From an uncultured Pseudomonadota bacterium (GTDB lineage: Bacteria > Pseudomonadota > Gammaproteobacteria > Burkholderiales > Methylophilaceae), in assembly GCA_903854305.1 (NCBI GenBank), contig CAINWC010000313.1:1-19953 (forward strand): a stretch of 19,953 bases of DNA, written 5' to 3'. The notes beneath the pieces are model-generated. The model ran no database searches. It saw only the letters and a program-made list of their open reading frames with translations, and had not been told where the DNA came from. Position numbers and translations under genes: made by a program. Positions within the stretch are counted from its first letter, which is position 1. Every line of letters starts with the position of its first letter. This document shows positions 15,959-19,953 of this stretch, piece by piece.

Positions 15959-15990
15959 TGCATGGTAATGATTGAAAATTACCCAATGCA
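15959..15990 (+). promoter_or_regulatory. Dyad in the ilvA leader
   Basis: TGCATGGTAAT and ATTACC-CA-ATGCA pair over 11 bases with a two-base bulge and an eight-base loop. The hairpin ends 15 bases before the ilvA ATG and has no T tract, so it might affect translation or be an operator. The short ORF at 15962-16009 runs through it. Confidence 0.45.
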
Positions 15991-16009
15991 TGCCAAAAAC
16001 CCACCATGA
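15962..16009 (+). CDS. Possible 15-codon leader ORF overlapping the ilvA start
   Basis: ATG GTA ATG ATT begins a tiny frame reading MVMIENYPMHAKNPP, whose TGA overlaps the ilvA ATG as ATGA. ilvA itself has no visible Shine-Dalgarno site, so coupled translation from this frame is imaginable. The tiny ORF also lacks a clear ribosome site. It has one Val and one Ile, too few for a typical branched-chain attenuator peptide. This is a speculative call that may be chance. Confidence 0.25.
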   Translation: MVMIENYPMHAKNPP

Positions 16010-17535
16010 ATGACTCAGCACTGACTATCAACGATTACTTAAGCAAAATAAAAAACTCACTTGTGTATGATGTGGCAAAAGTCACACCATTAGAGTTGCA
16101 GCCTAATTTATCAAAACGTATACAAAACACAGTATTGTTAAAACGTGAGGACATGCAGCCGGTGTTCTCATTTAAGCTACGCGGCGCATACAATAAAATG
16201 GCGCACTTGCCTGCTGACGTGTTGGCAAGGGGCGTGATTGCTGCCTCTGCAGGCAATCATGCACAGGGCGTAGCACTCAGCGCACAGAAACTTGGCTGCC
16301 GCGCGGTCATCGTCATGCCAACCACCACGCCGCAAATCAAAATCAACGCGGTAAAAAGCCGCGGTGCTGAAGTTGTACTGTTTGGAGATAGCTACTCTGA
16401 CGCTTACACACGTGCGCTTGAGCTGGAAAAAACTGAAGGCCTTACCTTTGTACATCCATACGATGATCCAGATGTGATCGCCGGCCAAGGCACGATAGGT
16501 ATGGAGATTTTAAATGAACATCCAGAGCCTATAGAGGCAATTTTCTGCTGCGTGGGCGGTGGCGGTTTACTTGCGGGTGTTGCCGCTTATGTAAAAGCAC
16601 TGCGACCTGATATTAAAATCATCGGCGTAGAAGCGAAAGATTCTGAAGCGATGACAGAATCGCTTAAACAAGGACAGCGTGTGGTGTTAGAGCAAGTAGG
16701 GCTATTTGCCGATGGCGCTGCGGTAAAGCAAGTGGGCGAGCATACTTTTGCGCTTTGTCAGCAATATGTAGATGAAATGATTGTGGTGGATAACGATGCG
16801 ATTTGCGCCGCGATTAAAGATGTATTTGAAGACACTCGCAGTATATTAGAACCCGCTGGCGCTCTAGCCACAGCAGGCCTTAAAGAATATGCAAAACGCA
16901 ACAAACTCACAGGAAAAACCTTAATTGGCATTGCTTCTGGGGCGAATATGAATTTTGACCGTTTGCGTTTTATTGCTGAACGTGCAGAAATCGGCGAGAA
17001 GCGAGAAGCGGTGTTAGCCGTCACGATTCCTGAAAAACCGGGAGCATTTAAAGCGTTTTGCCGGTTATTGGGCGATCGCAATATTACCGAGTTTAATTAC
17101 CGTTATTCTGACCCAAAACAAGCGCACATTTTTGTAGGCGTAGCGATTGCGGACCCCACTGAATCAGACACACTGGTTGCCAATTTGCAAGCACAAGGCT
17201 TGCCAACACTTGATTTAACCGATAACGAAGTGGCTAAGCTGCATTTACGCCATTTGGTTGGCGGCCATGCGCCACAAGCAGAAAATGAAGTCGTGTTTAG
17301 ATTTGAGTTTCCTGAAAAACCGGGTGCGCTGATGAAGTTTTTAGAAGCAATGGGGCAAGATTGGAACATCAGTTTATTCCATTATCGCAATCATGGCGCA
17401 GATTTTGGCCGCGTCTTGGTCGGCATGCAAGTCCCGCCAACCGATACCGCTGAATTTACAAAGTTCTTAGACCACTTAGGGTATCCACACTGGGATGAAA
17501 CAGATAACCCAGCCTATAAACTATTTTTAGGCTAA
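16006..17535 (+). CDS. ilvA: Threonine ammonia-lyase (threonine dehydratase), biosynthetic
   Basis: IlvA is a PLP enzyme that converts threonine to 2-oxobutyrate and ammonia, the first committed step to isoleucine. The 509 residues have a catalytic domain (about 1-325) with the PLP lysine Lys57 in SFKLRGAYNKM, the ASAGNHAQGVA motif, the phosphate-cradling GGGGLLAG, and SGANMNFDRLRFI. Two ACT-like regulatory modules follow, beginning EAVLAVTIPEKPGAFKAF and EVVFRFEFPEKPGALMKF. That two-module C terminus marks the long, isoleucine-inhibited, valine-activated biosynthetic form rather than the catabolic TdcB. The ATG is the natural N terminus, but no Shine-Dalgarno site precedes it. Regulation may involve the leader dyad. 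Confidence 0.96.
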   Translation: MNDSALTINDYLSKIKNSLVYDVAKVTPLELQPNLSKRIQNTVLLKREDMQPVFSFKLRGAYNKMAHLPADVLARGVIAASAGNHAQGVALSAQKLGCRAVIVMPTTTPQIKINAVKSRGAEVVLFGDSYSDAYTRALELEKTEGLTFVHPYDDPDVIAGQGTIGMEILNEHPEPIEAIFCCVGGGGLLAGVAAYVKALRPDIKIIGVEAKDSEAMTESLKQGQRVVLEQVGLFADGAAVKQVGEHTFALCQQYVDEMIVVDNDAICAAIKDVFEDTRSILEPAGALATAGLKEYAKRNKLTGKTLIGIASGANMNFDRLRFIAERAEIGEKREAVLAVTIPEKPGAFKAFCRLLGDRNITEFNYRYSDPKQAHIFVGVAIADPTESDTLVANLQAQGLPTLDLTDNEVAKLHLRHLVGGHAPQAENEVVFRFEFPEKPGALMKFLEAMGQDWNISLFHYRNHGADFGRVLVGMQVPPTDTAEFTKFLDHLGYPHWDETDNPAYKLFLG

Positions 17536-17544
17536 ATAGGCTGC

Positions 17545-17568
17545 ATACAACCACGTAGGTGGTTGTAT
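17545..17568. terminator. Strong hairpin after ilvA, probable terminator or palindromic element
   Basis: ATACAACCAC, loop GTAG and GTGGTTGTAT form a perfect 10-bp stem beginning 10 bases after the ilvA stop. No U-rich tract follows, so it is not a classic intrinsic terminator. It may protect the 3' end or be a small dispersed palindrome. Confidence 0.5.
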
Positions 17569-17636
17569 AGAACCATAAAAATAAAACAGACAATTTAACT
17601 AGCTGTATTTTATTAATTAAATTACAGGCGCACTTC

Positions 17637-17652
17637 TTGCATGATTATGCAA
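17637..17652. promoter_or_regulatory. Inverted repeat upstream of the beta-propeller gene
   Basis: TTGCAT, GATT, ATGCAA is a perfect 6-bp dyad about 105 bases before the start codon, a common size for a regulator site. It stands in the 221-base spacer between ilvA and the propeller gene. Confidence 0.35.
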
Positions 17653-17680
17653 ACAATTAAGACGTAAGTTTATTCGTACC

Positions 17681-17714
17681 GCTAAATTGAACCTATGCCG
17701 ATTTAGCATGCCGA
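17681..17714 (+). promoter_or_regulatory. Overlapping inverted and direct repeats before the beta-propeller gene
   Basis: GCTAAAT (17681-17687) and ATTTAGC (17701-17707) are a perfect inverted repeat. Interleaved are two direct copies of ATGCCGA (17695-17701 and 17708-17714) with a 13-base period. The cluster ends 42 bases before the start codon, where promoter or leader elements are expected. It could be a hairpin in the leader or a tandem binding site. Confidence 0.4.
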
Positions 17715-17756
17715 AACTTGAGATATCAATAATTTGCCCATACGGAGAAATAAAGA

Positions 17757-18827
17757 ATGAAGTTAACGCACTTGGTAGTTGCTGCTGCAGTCAGCATGAC
17801 TTTTGGTCTGAACGTGAATGCTGCAGATCGCGGTAAAGCGTATGTTTCTAATCAGGATGGCGGGGTATCGGTCATCGACTTAAATACCCTGACTTCAACG
17901 ACAAATATAGACGTTAAAGCTGAAGGTCCTCGCGGCTTGGCGGTTAGTGAAGATGGCAAACTTTTAATTGTTGCCACACGTGAGAACGGCAGCATTTCTA
18001 TTATCGACACTGCAAGCAATGAAGTGTTAAGCCAAATTCCTGTCGGTAAAAATCCTGAGTTTGTGCGCGTGCGCGGTAACTTTGCTTACGTGTCTTACGA
18101 ACCGAGCGCCAAAGGCGGCCCGCCTCCAGCACCAGGTTCAACTGCGGCAAATGAGGCGACTAAAGAAGATGCGGATGATGACAAAGAGCCCGCACGTATT
18201 GGCATTATTGATTTGAAATTAGGCAAAAAAGTGCGTGAAATTGTCGGTGGCCCTGAAACTGAAGGGATTGAATTCAGCAAAGACGGTAAGCAGTTGGTCA
18301 TTACCAACGAAGCTGACAATACCGTAACTGTGCACAGCTTGAAAACAGGCCGGTTACTAAAAACCATCAAAACCCATAATTATGGTGACAGACCACGTGG
18401 CGTTAAAGCATCACCAGATGGCAAAACTTATATAGTCACATTAGAGTACGGTAATAGATTTATGGTCATGGATAAATACTTTAAAGTATTACGCACGGTT
18501 GATACTGGTGCTGCGCCTTATGGCGTTGCTTACGATCGCAAAGGTGAGCGGATTTTTGTTGCGGCTAACAAGGCCAAAACCTTAGAAGTGTATGATGCAA
18601 AAACCTTTGAAAAAGTGAAAGACATTACAACAGGTAACCGTTGCTGGCACTTTAGCTTTACACCCGACGATAAAGAAATCTTACTGGCTTGCGGAAAATC
18701 AGATGCAGTATTGGTGATTGATGTTGAAAAACTTGAAGTCACCAAACAAATTGAAGATAAAAAAATGCCTTGGGGCTTAGTGACTTACCCTAAAAGCATG
18801 GGTAGTTTAGATACAGCAATTAAATAG
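17757..18827 (+). CDS. Exported YVTN/YncE-type beta-propeller protein
   Basis: This is a 356-residue periplasmic protein. A signal peptide (1-22, cleaved near NAA) is followed by repeated propeller blades of the YVTN type, for example VSVIDLNTL, ISIIDTASNEVLSQIPVGKNPE, IGIIDLKLGKKV, VTVHSLKTGRLLKTIK, LEVYDAKTFEKVKDITTG and VLVIDVEKLEVTKQIE. The last blades (CWHFSFTPDDKEILLACG and MPWGLVTYPKS) recall beta-propeller proteins associated with PQQ-dependent alcohol oxidation. That link is a likeness only; no PQQ or cytochrome gene is nearby. An unusual insert at about 117-146, first Pro/Gly-rich (KGGPPPAPGS) and then acidic (KEDADDDKEPA), interrupts the second or third blade. No heme motif is present. 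GGAGA precedes the ATG by nine bases. It is probably a single-gene unit with its own regulated promoter. Confidence 0.85.
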   Translation: MKLTHLVVAAAVSMTFGLNVNAADRGKAYVSNQDGGVSVIDLNTLTSTTNIDVKAEGPRGLAVSEDGKLLIVATRENGSISIIDTASNEVLSQIPVGKNPEFVRVRGNFAYVSYEPSAKGGPPPAPGSTAANEATKEDADDDKEPARIGIIDLKLGKKVREIVGGPETEGIEFSKDGKQLVITNEADNTVTVHSLKTGRLLKTIKTHNYGDRPRGVKASPDGKTYIVTLEYGNRFMVMDKYFKVLRTVDTGAAPYGVAYDRKGERIFVAANKAKTLEVYDAKTFEKVKDITTGNRCWHFSFTPDDKEILLACGKSDAVLVIDVEKLEVTKQIEDKKMPWGLVTYPKSMGSLDTAIK

Positions 18828-18851
18828 GCTATCGCTGTATATTAAAAGCTT

Positions 18852-18877
18852 AAAAGCTCTGATTTTCAGGGCTTTTT
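18852..18877. terminator. Two-way terminator between the propeller and EVE genes
   Basis: AAAAGCTCTG, loop ATTTT and CAGGGCTTTT pair over 10 positions with one G:T wobble, flanked by A and T tracts. It lies 24 bases after the propeller stop and 25 bases from the end of the convergent EVE gene. Confidence 0.85.
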
Positions 18878-18902
18878 CTATTTTACTTTGCGTCTATTAA
18901 AT

Positions 18903-19367
18903 TTACTCGGCATTTAATTTACCCAGTATAAATTCCCACTCTTTTGGGTCAACTGGCGTAATCGACAACCGGTTGCCGCGTTGCAATATGCGCATATTCG
19001 TCAGCGCTTCATACTCACGCAATTCTTTCAGGCTAAGTAAACGCGTTTTACGCACCAGTTTCACATCTACATTGAGCCAGCGCGGATTCTCAGGCGTGGC
19101 TTTTTCGTCAAAGTATTTATGGCCTTTGATAAACTGCAATCGGTCTGGATACGCCAGTTTACATACCTCTGCAATACCTGCGATGCCTGGTACAGCACAA
19201 TTTGAATGATAGAAAAATACGCCATCACCCACCTTCATTTGGTCGCGCATAAAGTTCCGCGCCTGATAATTGCGAATACCATACCAATCTACCGTTTGAT
19301 TGGGAAAGCCGGCTAAATCATCAATCGACACATCGGTAGGCTCAGACTTCATTAGCCAATAACGCAT
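18903..19367 (-). CDS. EVE domain-containing protein
   Basis: This is a 154-residue single-domain protein of the EVE family (PUA-like fold, related to human thymocyte protein Thy28). Such domains are thought to recognise modified bases in DNA or RNA. Motifs are YWLMKSEP at the N terminus, DWYGIRNYQARNFMRDQMKVGDGVFFYHSN (about 27-56), PGIAGIAEV, and PRWLNVDVKLV. The length is typical for stand-alone bacterial members. AAGGTG lies five bases before the ATG. Nothing nearby (no restriction or RNA-modification gene) points to its target. It is divergent from the DUF2237 gene and shares its end with the propeller gene's terminator. Confidence 0.93.
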   Translation of the reverse strand: MRYWLMKSEPTDVSIDDLAGFPNQTVDWYGIRNYQARNFMRDQMKVGDGVFFYHSNCAVPGIAGIAEVCKLAYPDRLQFIKGHKYFDEKATPENPRWLNVDVKLVRKTRLLSLKELREYEALTNMRILQRGNRLSITPVDPKEWEFILGKLNAE

Positions 19368-19477
19368 ATTTCACCTTTAAACTTAAGTTTTATTTCAGAT
19401 AATTTTGTTACTATTTACAGCGTAAATTGTACGACAATATCGTTAAATGACTTAATCAATCATCAGAGAATAATAAT

Positions 19478-19861
19478 ATGGCAAATGCTCAAAATAAAGG
19501 CACTGACAAAAATGTACTCGGCACCGCATTACAGTTATGCAGCGCAGATCCATTAACAGGCTTTACGCGTAGCGGCTGCTGCGAAACAGGGTCAGAAGAT
19601 AACGGCAGCCATACCGTATGTGCCCAAATGACCGATGAGTTTTTAGCCTACTCAATTTCGCGCGGTAATGACTTAAGCACGCCTCGCCCACAACATGGCT
19701 TTGAAGGCTTAAAAGCGGGTGACCGTTGGTGTCTATGTGCCGCGCGCTGGCTTGAAGCATCTGAGGCTGGCTTTGCCCCACCAGTGATATTAGAAGCTTG
19801 TCATGCAAAGTGCTTAGACATTGTCAGCTTGGCCGATTTGAAATACCACGCACTCAGGTAA
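19478..19861 (+). CDS. DUF2237 family protein
   Basis: This is a 127-residue small soluble protein of the DUF2237 family, whose function is unknown. The run NVLGTALQLCSADPLTGFTRSGCC (13-36), then GSHTVCAQMTDEFLAYS, GNDLSTPRP, FEGLKAGDRWCLCAARW and FAPPVILEACHAKCLDIV, reads straight through the family pattern. It has eight cysteines, several in pairs (GCC, CLC), which may bind a metal or form disulfides, although there is no signal peptide. The Shine-Dalgarno site is weak (CAGAGAAT upstream of the ATG at 19478). An ATTGT-ACG-ACAAT dyad (19426-19438) stands in the divergent gap to the EVE gene and could be its operator. No gene is visible in the 92 bases after it. Confidence 0.9.
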   Translation: MANAQNKGTDKNVLGTALQLCSADPLTGFTRSGCCETGSEDNGSHTVCAQMTDEFLAYSISRGNDLSTPRPQHGFEGLKAGDRWCLCAARWLEASEAGFAPPVILEACHAKCLDIVSLADLKYHALR

Positions 19862-19953
19862 GTAAAATCAATTGGGGGAGTTCTCCACGGATATAGCTTA
19901 GACCAGCATCCTGAACCAAAAAGGCTCAAGTGGTAAAAGCCTAGAATGCATTA

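Noticed and set aside
1..19953. Search for CRISPR arrays, insertion sequences, integrase islands or defence systems
   Set aside because: There are no regularly spaced repeats and no transposase-like frames. The only tyrosine recombinase is the housekeeping XerC in its usual operon, and gene content is core metabolism and stress functions.

Overview
The window looks like ordinary chromosome from a betaproteobacterium of moderate to low GC, most probably a methylotroph of the Methylophilaceae (Methylotenera-like). This is an inference from three things. The gene sets LysM protein-dprA-smg, ahcY-membrane protein-metF behind an SAH riboswitch, and dapF-DUF484-xerC are typical of betaproteobacteria. 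Protein wording and base composition fit the same group. I see no insertion sequence, prophage, CRISPR array, tRNA or rRNA.

Left part (1-2050, + strand): the 3' end of a LysM-type protein, dprA (uptake of transforming DNA) and smg, closed by a hairpin shared with the opposing metF unit. Activated-methyl-cycle block (2078-7442, - strand): metK, an HD-GYP signalling phosphodiesterase, then ahcY, a small four-helix membrane protein and metF. ahcY is preceded by a clear S-adenosylhomocysteine riboswitch placed directly after a TATAAT box. When SAH builds up, this RNA should switch on SAH removal (AhcY) and methyl-folate supply for methionine (MetF), while MetK makes SAM.

Middle (7582-10105, + strand): dapF, a DUF484 gene and xerC form the classic cell-wall/recombination operon, divergent from metK with overlapping -10 boxes. 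Next (10200-13432, + strand): sodB (Fe superoxide dismutase) with a strong terminator, then a short exported His/Cys protein and a ZnuD-like TonB-dependent receptor, which suggests a metal-uptake unit. A folded palindromic element of REP type (13458-13522) separates it from the convergent dgkA.

Right part (13529-19861): dgkA (-), yggX (+), phoU (-), rpiA (-), ilvA (+), an exported YVTN-type beta-propeller (+), an EVE-domain protein (-) and a DUF2237 protein (+). Several convergent pairs share one two-way terminator. No gene-free gap exceeds 300 bases; the longest (4743-4980 and 17536-17756) hold the riboswitch leader and the repeat-rich propeller promoter. The last 92 bases (19862-19953) contain nothing I can identify.

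The features most worth following up are regulatory: the SAH riboswitch with a visible competing fold, possible leaderless transcripts for dapF and the His/Cys gene, a tiny ORF plus dyad in front of ilvA, the repeat cluster in front of the beta-propeller gene, and the dispersed-repeat-like hairpin at 13458-13522.
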